A stretch of 64,000 nt of DNA, taken from assembly GCA_039566865.1 (NCBI GenBank), contig CM076959.1:16910501-16974500 (forward strand). Direction: 5' to 3'. The translations under genes were made by a program, and so were the position numbers. Under the pieces are notes generated by a model. That model did not search any database. It had not been told where the DNA came from and worked only from the letters and a program-made list of their open reading frames with translations. This stretch comes from Aurelia coerulea. Lineage: Eukaryota; Cnidaria; Scyphozoa; Semaeostomeae; Ulmaridae. Below, in pieces: positions 11,801 to 25,479 of this stretch (position 1 is its first letter; every line of letters begins with the position of its first letter).

Positions 11801-14800
11801 TTGAAAACTCCGAGATGAAATTGTGCGAATCGGTTGGGTGGCTCTTGGGGTGCGGTTTTGCGGGCGGGTGGTACATCTTTCCTGATTCACCCAGTAGTTT
11901 TTATTTCTTTCTATATTAGTTACCGCGGGGTTGTCATAGTCTATTGCTCCCCGTGGTATTATCGTCCTTGTAGTATTTCGTAGAGTAATTAGTAGGTAGC
12001 GTCATAAGTAATTCGTCTTGTAAAAAATTTATAATGGTATATAAAAAAAAAAACAAAAAAACTCCGAGTCTACCAATTCTACCGTTTTCAGAATTGGTAT
12101 CAATCAAACACACCCTTAAGAGGCATAAGAGATATCTATACGTTCGTCTTATTTAGAATAAAATCTGCATGCGGTCATGTATATTTGGTCAAATATCTAG
12201 ATCTTTATGTTGATCATTCTCCTTTCAGCAAAATTCAAATCTCAGCACACAGACAAAGACTATGTACTTCTTGGACCACAAGGTATGTTCTTGTTAAAAA
12301 AAGAAATGTTCCATTTAAGAATGTTCCATTTATCCATTTATAAATGTTCCATTTATGTTCCATTAAGACGAAGAATGATAATTAAAGAGCCGAAAACATT
12401 TGCTCTTAACTTTCGCGAATGAATAACCAGTCCCCAGTTTGCATAGAAAGTGCATCCACATACACCTAATGTGCTGTTTTTTACGAAAGAAAGACACTTT
12501 TGACTCATGACCTCTGTTTTTCTCTGCAGATCCAGTACCACGTCCTGTCTTTATGCCACAAAGATTGCCGCAGTTTCCGAAAGGGTTGCATCAATTTATT
12601 GATCCAGCGTTGCTTTCACAAGGAAGTACGTAACTTTTGAAATTTAGCTTCTTTAGGTCCGTTTCCGAAATGGTTGATGAGTTGTCCGTCCGACACGGGT
12701 TTGTTTTTAAAATTATACCGAAACATTGTTATTAAACATGTTGCATACATAGCCAAGAAGCTGAATCTGGTAGCATAGGTTCCAAATCTTTGAAAAGGCT
12801 GGTGTAAAATTCAGTGACCTATTTCTTTGAACTGAATGACTTCAAAGAAACTTTAGCTATTTCTCTATAATTCTACCATTGAACTTTTCTGAAATCTTCG
12901 ATTTTTTCAGAATTAGAGCGTTTTTCTTATTTTTCAAGAATTCAAGAAAAATTTTCAAAAAAACTTAAATCCTTAGTAATTTCTAAACTGTTTGACGCAA
13001 CATGAAATAAGTTCGAAGAAAACCATAGTTTATGAATGCTTACAACATGGTATCAAGCAAAAGTCAGTCACTCATCTGGTTTATGATCTAGAAATTTGAT
13101 GACGTCACATCCTTAAATGAGTTGAAATGTAAGATACGCTGTAAATTCGAAAAATATTCAAAATTTTTGAAAAAGTCCAACGGCAGAATTATGGAGAAGT
13201 ATCAACAGTTTCTTTCCAGCCATTCAATCAGAAGAAAAAGGTCCTTGAATTTTACACCCACATTTTTACGCCAAGTTAAAGATTTGGAACCTATGCTGAA
13301 TCTGGTGTGGTAAGATCTAACTGTCCAACGAGACTAACTACTTTTTGATATTTTAGCCTTAATTGAAATAAACAATTTATTAGTGTCAGATTTACGACTG
13401 ATGAACTTTTTCACAGAGAGCATGCTCTGTACTTTTTCGATGTGCTTCAAGAACTTACTTTGGCCAAAACGCTAAAGCTCTGGTTTGGAGGTGGACGCAA
13501 ATTTGAGCTTTCAATTTCAAGATTGATATTTCTGCTTTCAAAGCACCAATACCAACAAACGAGGTATCTATGTTCAAGTTAATTATCGAAGAGCCTTTTG
13601 AAAGAGATTAACCATTGCTTAAAGCCAAATTCACATTGCTGGACTCGATCAAATCTGTATCCTTTTCTCTGGGACACCCGGTCTAAGCTTTTTCGTTTGT
13701 TTCAGATTGTGATGTTTTTGGATCGAAAAATATTGATGCTCAAATGAAGCAAGTAATATTTTCAAGAAGAGTCTCTGTCAGATGTGTAAGGACGAAGCAT
13801 GAAGTACTTGTAGAATGGGAGGAGCCTAAAGGTTCGTTGACAATAACTGAATTTATTTTGGTTTCATAATGTCTGGCCCGGGGATATTTCCTGAGATTTC
13901 TGTCTGATGAAAAGGATGAGTCTTCTACCATCTTGTTTGTTGGCGTTGTTCAAAGCTAGACAAAATTCAAGTTCAAGTTCAAGTTCAAGCTTTTCATTTT
14001 AAAATTATGAGGGATTTTCTTGCGAATGCCACTGTAAGAAATTTTCATAACAATCCTAAAATTACAACCAAAGTTTCTGCCTCATAGCAATGGCTTTTAT
14101 GTGTTTTAGCGTGTGTTACCCCTTTGGGAGGATGAAATTATCATCCCTTGGGAGGCTGAGAACATTATTCCATTCGATTTCATCACCCCAAGAGGATACG
14201 GCTTGCTAGAACGTCTAGAAGTCATTGCTGTAAGTCAGGAATATCAGGACAATTTGGTCGAGGGTTTCTTGAAGGGGCTTTCTCGAGAGAATCCTTCATA
14301 ATCTCAGAGCAGAGTTGTCGACTTCAGTTAGATAAAGTTTAATATTGATTTGAATATGTCCATCATTAAATACTACATTTGCCATTATTATCGTCGTGAT
14401 ATGTAAGGAGCAGTGGCTTTTCAAAGGGGGATTTTTCTTTTACCCATCTGGTATTGACTGTTATTAACTGGTGGGTAAATTGGTATTTTACTCACCTTGG
14501 CACTGAAGTCAGAAATTCTTCAACCCTGAGATCTTTTAAAAAGAAGGTGCAAACATGAATATTCATCTTTTCGTTTTTCTTTTGCTTATTTATGACAAAT
14601 TGTAATTTGTTTAGGTTTTATACCAAATTCCGTGTTTATCGTAAATTATTAGTTATTGTAAGTTTGGTATAGCCCCCTGAAAGTCAATTATTCTTATTGA
14701 GGGGCTACCATGGGTAAAAAAGATAAAATCAAATCAAATCAAATCAAATCAAATCAATCATGTATAGCATAGGTTCCAAATCTTTAAAAAGGCCGGTGTA

Positions 14801-17800
14801 AAATTGAGTGACCTATTTCTTTGAACTGAATGACTTCAAAGAAACTTTAGCTATTTCTCTATAATTCTACCGTTGGACTTTACTGAAAGCTTCAATATTT
14901 TCAGAATTAGAGTGTTTCTCTTCCTTTTCAAGAATTCAAGAAAAATTTTCAAAAAACTTAAAACCATCGTAATTTCTAAACCGTTTGATGCAACATGAAG
15001 TAATTTCGAAGAGAACTATAGTTTATGGATGCCTACAATATGGTATCAAGCAAAAGTCTGTCGCTCATCTGGTTTATGATTTAGAAATTTGATGATGTCA
15101 CATCCTAAAATGAGCTGAAATGTAAAATACGCTATAATTTTGAAAAATATTCAAAATTTCTGGAAAGTCCAACGGTAGAATTATAGATAAGTATCTAAAG
15201 TTCCTTTCAAGCCATTCAATCAGAAGAAATAGATAATTGAATTTTACACCCACCTTTTTACCCTGAGTTAAAGATTTGGAACCTATGCTATCATGTATAT
15301 ATCATAAAATTTCAATCCTGTTTATGATAGGTCATAACTTTCTTGAATCAGTAATTATTTGCTTTTTTCAAACAGAACTAAGAAACTGCACTGGCTACCA
15401 GATCAATTACAGGTTCAGTATGGATGGGAGGATTGAGAAATCGAGGAGTCATTGTTATGAAGTTGGAAAGGTAATTCAGGATGAGTTTTGGTACTTTTCT
15501 AAGAAGTTAAACTTTATGACTACATTGACTGCAAAAAGTTCAGACAGTTCTAGTTAAATCTTTTTTTTTCTGTTGAGAAACATTACAAGTTAACAAATCC
15601 TGTTTTTAGCAAGTTCTCAATGACGTCCTCGTCCTGGCTGAGTACTGAAAGCTCTTTATTTATTTTTTCAATCCCAAACCCGGTTCCTTTCGAAGTATTT
15701 TCTTAGAAAAAATAAATCCTGTATACAGTTAATACCCATTTTGTTAAGATTTTAGATGCCGGTTAATTTTCGATGATTTTTTTATTTTTTCGTAGCAAGA
15801 TCTTGTATTTGTGATTGACAAGGAAAAAGGATTTCATGGACAGAGAGAAGTTTATCTCGCTGTAAGTTTATTTGTGTCTCTTGTCATTAATTAATTTGAA
15901 GATAAACGAGCAATGTGTTTTTCTCGGGGAAACTTTTGATTTGGCTGCTTTCTGATGAGCTATCTATTGTGACTATTTAACATAAATTCAAAATTAATGT
16001 CTTATCTTGGAGATTAGCCTTCACCCTTTCTTCCGATGAAAATCAAATCTCCATATGTTTTGGGATTGCTGCGATTTAAATGGATTTCCAACAATCATTT
16101 TCGTTGATCTTTCACCCAAAGAACAGCTTGTATCTACAGGGTGCCCAACAAAATTGTGCCCTGTTTGCCTAAAGATTGTGACAAGATTCCCCCGGTATGT
16201 TTCTTTCTGTTTCAAAAATCGTTGTTTGTTTCGTCAACAGGTAACAGCATTGCCTTTGCCTTTGAAATGTGATATAAGCATGAAAAGGTATACATTGTGT
16301 CGGGGTAAGTTGCGACTTTTTAATTTTTGTTTCAAATACGCAAAACATATCGTGTAAAATATGTATTACTTATTTGCTACGAAAATACTTTGGATTCTTC
16401 TGTGATTATTATTTTGTTATTTTCGATTTTTATCAGTAGTTGTTTAGAAGTTATTTTTGCTCAAATCAATCAGAAGTATGATACTTTTATTAAAATTTTC
16501 TGGGATTGGGGTCTAGTTCCTAACAGAAATGTTGGTCATGTTTTGTTTTTGGGTAAAACAAGAATTGCTTAGGTGTTATGCAGTGAAAACAAGTGCTCAG
16601 AAACCTATTTGCATTCTGGGATTGCGTATGAAAATGCCACCTATATTTTGGAGTTATATCATATCAGAAATTGTTGTTGCTGACACCTCCGTATGGCACA
16701 ATGTTTTAGTGCCCTCCGCTATTAGGGGGGGCCAAGGTCACGAAATTTCCGAAAAATAAATTTTTAACGTCGCCTTTTTCTCCGTTTGCGAGACGCTTGC
16801 AGTGGCTAACGAAAAAATTGTTGGGTTTGTTGCTGTTATCAGCGGCGTGGCCAGGGTAAATTAAGTGGGGGGATCTAAATGAGGGGGTCTGGGGGCGAAG
16901 CCCCCAGGAAAATTTTTTGGGGCCACGCCCTTTACTTTGGCTTAGAATGCATCTCCCAATATCATGCTTGCCATTAGCTACAAGAGAACTTTGATAGTTT
17001 CGTGGACAGTTATCCTATGAATCAGAGCACGGGGAAAATTTTTGAAGAAAGATCCTTTACTTTGGCTTAGAATGCATCTCCCAATATCATTATTGCCAGT
17101 GCTAAAATGGAAGATTTCACATTTCTCCGAAAATTCTTACCCAACCTATACCAGCTATTTTCTCCTCGGTTTTAGAGGAATCTCGAGGATCATCGTTCGC
17201 AAAAGTGTGGGGGGGGGCAATTGCCCCCAATTCCCCCCCCCCCCGTGGCCACGCCACTGGCTGTTATGTTAGGAATAGATCCATATGAACCGCGACGAAG
17301 AGGCCAATCCTACTGAGATGAAACCCAAAGGTTAGGCCCGTCGGAACGAAATTGATATTCGGGTTTGCTGAACTCAAATGCGAGCGAAGCAAGCAAAAAT
17401 GGGGTCCAGGGGCTCGCCCCTGGGCAAATTTTTTACGACGACACTGTTTACATCATTACAAACTGCCCCTTTTTGCAAAGAAGTTGCCGCTGAAAGGAGC
17501 AGCAGAACTTGACTGACGGAAGGCACCTTAGAAATTTTCAATCTTCCGAAGCGATAGATGAGCTTTTTCTAAAATGTCTTCATACAAAACTTACAAAAAG
17601 TCTTGTTTTGAATTTTTAAGGCTCTGCTACCCTATGATAAGTGATACGCATTGTATGTAACTCTGCTTTGCTAAAACCAGAACAGACGAGAACAGAAATG
17701 TGGAAAATTTCTACCGGAATGCAACGAAAAGGGCACGTGTTGCAGAACCCAAAGTCAATTGTTTTCCGACGAAAACGTTAAAATTTCCGAAAAATCTAAC

Positions 17801-20800
17801 GATTTGAATTTTAGGGTGGGCCATGGCCCCCCCTGCCCCCCCCCCCCCGGCCACGACGCCCCTGCTCATTTGAGGATGTGACGTCGACATCATCAAATTT
17901 GTAAATCATAAACCAGATGAGTGACAGACTTTTGCTTGATACCATGTTGTAGGCATTCATAAACTATGGTTTTTTCGAAATTATTTCATGTTGCGTCAAA
18001 CAGTTTAGAAATTACGATGGTTTTAATTTTTTTTTTAATTTTTCTTGAATTCTTAAAGAAGAAGAAAAACCCTCTAATTCGAAAATATTGAAGATTTCAG
18101 AAAAAGTCCAACGGTAGAATTATAGAGAAATAGCTAAAGTTTCTTTGAAGTTATTCAGTTCAAAGAAATACAGTAAAAACCCGCACATAAGAACCTTCAT
18201 TTATTAAGAACCTACAGCCTGAAATAATATATTTTGGACCCAATGGATAAGAACTATTTCAGCCTGATATCATAACTAGGTTCTTGATAAAGGGTTTCAT
18301 TCATTCATTGGGAAATAAATGCAATCTGTATGCCAATCAACCTCTTTCGTGAACTCCAAAACATTACTTACAGAACTGTGATAGGCAGAACCTACAGGGT
18401 AAGCTTTGGTTAAAATGGATAGGGCCAAGAGTGTACATATGTTTGGCTAAGATTTTGATTCACATATTTCCCTCTGTTAAGAAACTACGCCCTGAATACT
18501 GGATGTGCCTCATTGCATAAGAACCTAAACAGGCTGAGTTCAAAATCTTAGGTTCTTATGTGCGGGTTTTTACTGTAGGTCACTGAATTTTACACCAGCC
18601 TTTTAAAGATTTGGAACCTATGCTTATTTTGTGTTGCTGATCATGCATCTGTTGATTTCGCTATTTGATATCAATACCGTTTATGAAACTACAACCGTCA
18701 CGAAAAATGCAGTTCTAGTCCAAATATATTTTAGTTCATATGAAAAGTTAATCTGCTTTGTGTTTATTCAGGCCTTGACCACAAAAGAGCAAAGAGGGCT
18801 GCTGCGAACGTAACAACTCCGAAAGTTCCCGGTGAGTTTTCAGTGAATTATCTTCCCAGTGGACCAAAAAGATGTAGGGTGAGTGGCCTAGCGGCTTATA
18901 CAATTTCGGTCAGGTGACTGAATAATAATAATGATAATACTAATACTAATAATAGGGTTAATGGCCAATATCCCTTGCCTGTTGTCTCGGGTTGTAAAAG
19001 TTGTTGTCGCTAAGAGCTTTCAGTCCCTTGTCTATAAGATTTAGAGATCGCTTCTTTCTATTCAAATCCAAAAAAAAAGGGGGGAAAACATCTTCGAGTA
19101 AGGTCATTGGGGAGTTTTGTAGAAAGAAATTCATGCCTTGTTTTTTTGCGGCTTTGTCTATATGTAATATAAAAATATTTCTTTATGTTGATCTTGTTGA
19201 TAGTATTCTAAAATAATATTCTTTTCTTTTATTTGTCTAGGGTATAGAAACTATTTTTATGTAAATTTTAGTATAAATACTTGGCTGTCTGGGATTGTAA
19301 ATACACTGAAGAAGATTTTATATCGAAACGTCTGCCCTGAAACAGTTGTGTTTTTATAATATAATAATAATACTGATAATAATTTCTTTGTTTAAGGTTG
19401 GCGTAGTGTATGGCACTAGGCTAATTAATGCCAACCTTAAGCTCGGTCGAGTGAGGTCAAACTCCGGATCGGCTGACCTCGGAGGCTTGACCTTGCAACT
19501 CGCCTCGCTGTCCTTCACAGGACCGCCGAGAGGGGGGGTAGCCGGGGCAACTGCCCCGGGGCCCGGGCCCCGCCAGGGGCCCGTAAAAATGAAGCTTTGT
19601 TTTTCCATTGTGTGTTGCAATGTTATCATCTAGCTGGGCCCCGCAAGGGGCCCCGGCAAAATAAAATTTCTGCTTGTCCATTGCACTTTCAAGTTCAAAT
19701 AATATCACAGGCCTCAGTTCATTTCAATTGCAATAAACTTTGTGTTGTGTTTGTTGTAAGTTTCTCTGGCCGAATGTAAACAACAACAAAAATGCACAGA
19801 AATCGAACGGGAGTCTACATCTCCTCGCTGCTATCAACGTTGTTTCGTTAAATCGCATTGAGAATAAGCTACTGAAAGTATTGCTCATGCCATTACTGAT
19901 GTTTTCGAATAAATAAACTCTGTCAGAAAGTTTATTACTTTTCTATCTACGTTCTTTAGGCCCGTCGGAAGATCTGTCATTTTTTATCTTATGCAATTCA
20001 AAAATAATCTACCCGGGTGCGCGAAAATAAACTATGCACGTTTGGCAGGCCACAATAAATCGTACACTAAACCGATTTTGAAGATTTATGACTTAATCTT
20101 TAGCAAAAAGCCTGGGTTAGATCCTAGGACTTTTTTGCAAATTTTTCCGTTTCCAGTTTTTAGAGCCAGAAGCAAGTTTCTTAAAATGTTCGTTTTCGAG
20201 AACATTGAAAGCGATCAAAAAACGTTGATGAAATTTTAAAAGATTCAACATGAATGAATAAAGAGAAAACGTTTTCAGGGGCATTTGGGGGTTTAGTACG
20301 AACTTTCGTACAGCAAATTACAATCATTCGATTTCCAAATCGCAAATCACCACGAACAAGTTCTCTCTTTGCCCATTCATGTCGATTCTTTAGAAAACTT
20401 GATCGATGATTTTTGATCGTTTTTCAGTGTTTTCGAAAACTAACATTTTAGGAAACTCGCTTCTAGCTCTAAAAACTGAAAATGAAAAATTTGCAAAAAA
20501 ATCCCAGCATCTGATTCAAGCTTTCTGCAAATGATTTAGTCATAAATCTGCAAAATCGGTCCAGTGTACGATTTATTCTGGCCTGTCAAACGTGCATAGT
20601 TTATTTTGGCGGACCTGGTATATCCTCGTGAAATTGATTGAGGTTCTATTTTCAAAATTTCCCGGAAAAACCTCCATCAGTCACGATCCTTTGCCTCTTT
20701 GGATGGCAGATTTTACAAAAATGATGCATTTTCCAGCGATCTAAAGGGCGTGGTCATGAAAAATTTTCCCGGGGGCGAGCCCCCCGACCCCAGTTTTGCT

Positions 20801-23800
20801 CGCTGCGCTCGCATCAAGCTATAGCCTCCCAGAATAGAATTTCATTCCGACGTGCCTAGTTCTTACCGTGGATCATTTTGCTGCTAGAAATTGATGAGGA
20901 TTTGACATTGCATTGAACTTTAGTCACAAAATCCGACATAAAAATTCACGATTTTCATGTTTTGGAATTCACGAAATTTTCCCAACTGTGCACTCATAGT
21001 AGACTCATTCCAAAAGTCTCTTGTCTCGCCCCCTCCCTCTGTTGACTTGCTGCTACAAAAGGAGTGATAACAGCAACAACATAACACAAAAGTTAGAGCG
21101 CCATAGAGGGACCAATTGCCAGTGCCAAGCAAGGGGCCCGCATCCACTAGTTGCCCCGGAGCCCGCCCTGGCTCTCGGCGGCCCTGGTCCTTCAGGAAGG
21201 GACGTTAAACTAGGGGTCCCATGCCTGGATGCGGCATGCATAGTGGGCTTAAATTAGCTTTAAGTAGCTAGAAATGCTTCCTGCCCATTCAAAATAAATT
21301 ACTGAAAAAAAGAACTTCAAGTGTTTGAAAATTTGTAATGCATAGTGCATAGAATACTCTTTTTATCATCATCAAAACAATTAAAACACAAAAAAGATTA
21401 CTTGTTACTGTGCCATCCAAAGCAGGAAAAGACACAAGGTCATTTGGTCCCTACTTTGAATGACACTTACAATTGTACCATAATACTTTAACAAAGCAGA
21501 AAATTAGAATTCAAGGTAGCTTGGTACCAATTACCAAATGATGAAAAAGTCACGATTTTCAAATTTTTTATTCTCTCAAATAAAATACTCTCAGATTTGT
21601 CTCAGATTCCTGTGCTGGAGGTGCCAGCCTTAAGCTGAGTTCACACTTTAAGCGTCAAACAAGGACAGATTGGCATTCGTCCAGACAGCATGACATCACA
21701 GCAGCGTTGAAAATGTATATTGTTAGTCTTATATTTCATTCACTATGAAGAACTCTGTTTTGATGTTGATCAGAACTTTTTAAGATTGATTTAAAAATTA
21801 ATGTCTTTTTTTTCAGCGGTCAAGATCCTCGGTTCCGACGGTAAGATTTTTCTATTTTGAATCTGTATAATTCTTTTATTCAGAGATTATTTTCAGAGAT
21901 AACTTTTAGCGTTTTCAGGATTGATTGATTGATTGATTGATTAATTAATTGATTAACTGATTGATTGATTAATTGATTGATTGATTGATTATGCTTGATT
22001 GCTCTGTCTTCTTTCAGAACCAATCCCAACGGGACTTATAATGCCATCTGTCATGCCGCCGATAATTCCTGGATTGTTTGGAAGGTATAAAGTTAATTCA
22101 AGTAAGTGTACTTAGCAAAAACTATTTCTTGCCAGCTGTTTTTGGTATAAACCCGATGAGCGCTTTCAATTTAATGAAACAATAAACAAAATCTTGGTTC
22201 TAGGTAATTTTGGTTTGGTTTAAGGGAGTAGTTTAGGTTTATTTGCTAGAAATTGATTTCTTTCGACGATACTTCTTCGATACCATTTACACAACTCACG
22301 AGAGGGGGGGGGGGGGGTTCTTGGCTAAAGTTTGGTTAGGGGTCTGCCGCGAGAATACTATGTTCAAACTGGTACCGTCGGCTAGACTAATTTTTACGAA
22401 AATGGTACCCTTGGCTAGACCAATTTTGACCGTTCCCTACACCAATATTGTCAAATATGATACCCTTGGTACCAAATACGATAACAATGACCGTTCCCTG
22501 GACCAGTATTGCCAACTATGATACCCTTGGCTAGACCTTGGCTGGACCAAAATTGCAAAACAGTATACCCTTGGCTAGCTTACAAGTCCGAAAAAGTATA
22601 CCCTTGCTCGTGGCACATCCCAAGGTACCTTTACTATGGAACAACAACTGAAAGTATAGATTTCACTACCCATTGAGCCATGAATCGAATTTTACACTTA
22701 CGATCGTTTTGATAGTGAAGAAGGTAAATAGACCCAAATTACCCCCACGTTACCCTACTAAACCAAAGCACCCAAATGAGAGTAGAACTGAAATCTGCCT
22801 AGAAACGATTTCCTTTCCACAATAGACCTTTTAGCTATTCTGAGAAGAATCAAAATCGAACGATATTCTGCTACATTTTGCAGAATTTTTGAATGTGCAC
22901 AATAGTGATAGAAGCTCTAACGCCAGTGGACCGAAACTCGCGGTAAATGGATAAAGATAACGCTCAATCCAGGGTCTTTTATAGAATAGCTAAAAGGGCT
23001 ATTTAGCCGTTCCCTCTGTTGCTGAATTGCTTAGGTCATTCTCAAGCTACAGTGAAAACCCGCATATAAGAACACCTTACATTTTGAAATGACCCTGTTT
23101 ATGTCCTTATGCATATGATACTATTCTTTAAAACAGGATGCAAGGTTCGTAAATGGGTTCTTATCAAAAGAATTAATAACAGATCTTCGGGAATTTAGGC
23201 CAAATATAAGAAAACAAGGTTTTCACGTACTCACTATCATGACACAATTCTATAAAGAACAACCTATCTACCTAGCCTTATCTGTATCAAATCCATTCAT
23301 ACAAGGATTTTTTTACATATGCTTTGTATCCACTTAAGTATTTGGTTAAATTTCTTCAAACATTTTATCACATATTACCAACCAGCAGTTTACATTTAAT
23401 TTTTTTTAGATAAGAACCTTCCTTGAATTTCAGGATGAATAGGTTCTTCTGTAATGGGGTGAAATTAGAACATTTTAGGCCTTAGGTTCTTATAAGTGGG
23501 TGGTTCTTATATGCGGGTTTTTACTGTATTCTAACACGTTATACTGATTCCTGACTCTTTCTCATTTTAGATTGTGATGCTCCTCCGTTGTACAGCAAGC
23601 CAGATATTTATGCAGGTTACGTGCCGATCAAAGATGTTGAGTGTCAAGGAGCTGGAAAGCATGACCCCAAAAAATTTATAATATACTGGAGAGCCCCAAA
23701 AAGTAAGAATATGTTTATTTGCAGAGTCCAGAAAAAGGTCAAACCTTCTTTTTTTATATACCGGGTGTCCCAAAATGATGTATTATCGTTTGATTGCTTA

Positions 23801-25448
23801 TATCTTCATAACCAATGAACCGATTTTCAAAAACTTTATTTCATCCGATTGCCCAAAGGCTAAATTGTATTTGAGGATGTTGGCTGTGGTTTAGGCCGAT
23901 TTCTTCATGTCGTAAAGAAGATCGATAAAGCTGCTCAAATTCAAGACTTAGATAGCATGAAAAAGAAACGGCCTTCTTTGCCAGTCAACATTTTAGAAGT
24001 AATGCAAAAGGCTGAACTTATATGTCATTCATAGAATATATGGTGTTCAGTGAATATGAATTCAGTTAATACTGAGTTCAGAAAATACGAAAACGAGTTC
24101 AGCCTTTTGTATCACATCTAAAATGTTGACTGAAAAAATAGGCCATTTCTTTCTCATGCCATCTAAGGTTTTGATTTGAGCAAGTTTATCGATCTTCTTT
24201 TCGACATGAAAACGCCGTGGTAAAACTGCAACCAACATCTTAAAATACAAGTTAGCATTTAGGCAATCAATTAAAAGAAAGTTTTTGAAAATCGGTTCAT
24301 TGGTTATGGAAATGTACACAATCAAACAATAATACATCATTTTGGGACACCCGGTATACTCACTTAAAGATTACAATATAAATTTACAAGCTGCACTACT
24401 TTACAAATTTACTATTTAACTATACAATACTACTGGAACGATACCCCGAGGAGCAAAAGGCTATGACTACCCCGAAGCCATTTTGACATAGAGATTAAAA
24501 CTATCTCTATGTTCTTTTCTTCCAGTCTTTTTCAATTTTTAACCATCGGTCACGTGCATATTTTTTACGATCCACTGCGAAGAGCAGTTGTTTTTGAAGT
24601 GAACCATTTCCTAGTTTTGTTCAAAATCTTGCAACGCAGTCTTCTTCCAGTTGGTATTAATTCATTCATTTCCTTTTAGACTATGCAACTGTGAATTTTA
24701 CTCATTTTCAAGTCATATACTCCATAGAGAAAAAGAATATAATACCCAACCCAGGTGATACTAAATGCGTACAACTTGATAAGGTACGTATGTTGAAATA
24801 TTTGTCCGGAGAAAGTTTCCTGAAATATCCATCTCTTGCATCCTTTAAAGGTGACCTGAAACAAAAATTCTTATTGATGCAAGTTGAATGATAAAAAATC
24901 CTGTTTAAATTTATTTGATATCTCATTTCGTTTTCAAATTATCCACTGATTTTACTATCAGCTGATAACGTCATTTTGTTTGCAAATTACTAGGATACCA
25001 TATGGAGATATTGCTTTATCTGATCCTTAAAAGGTTACAGTTGCAAGGAACTTTGCAGCTATAATATCATGTTTAGAATAAAGGCATGTTGAGGAGTGTT
25101 TGTGATTGGATTTCTCTCTCGAAACCTAGTCAATGTTGTATACTTTTAAGAAATTTTCAAGATCTGTTTTATAATGACGTTTTGATGTTTTTTTGAAAGT
25201 TTCATTGGGTGACCCTGTACTTGTCAGCATTAATCCCTGCGTTGTATGAAAAAAGTTTAATTGAATTAAATCAAAGTTCTTTAAGCTCTTTAATGATATG
25301 AAATATTCTTCTCTCCCTAGGACAAATATAATTCATTTCAAATCAAAAATGTGCAAGAAACAGATAGTATTCACGTAGCAGTAAGTTTTTGATTGATTGA
25401 TTAATTGATTGCTTGATCGATTGATTGATTGATTGATTGATTGAATGA

Positions 25449-25479
<31 letters not shown>

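Larger units (their letters stand above)
12229..16304 (+). other. Receptor ectodomain module 1 (exons 3-8)
   Basis: Six exons with phases 1-1, 1-1, 1-1, 1-0, 0-0, 0-1 encode residues 85-251. Landmarks: a proline-rich start (DPVPRPVFMP), NCD opening exon 5, the beta-strand pattern VLVEWEEPK at the end of exon 5, then NCTGYQINY in exon 6. The W-x-x-P and C-x-G-Y pattern suits a fibronectin-III-like fold as in IL-17 receptor ectodomains. Confidence 0.75.

Noticed and set aside
19346..19708. Proline- and glycine-rich ORFs on both strands
   Set aside because: Produced by G/C-rich palindromic transposon sequence; stops are rare because of composition.
21053..21257. Short ORFs around 21.1 kb
   Set aside because: Inside a G/C-rich mobile-element end; no coding evidence.
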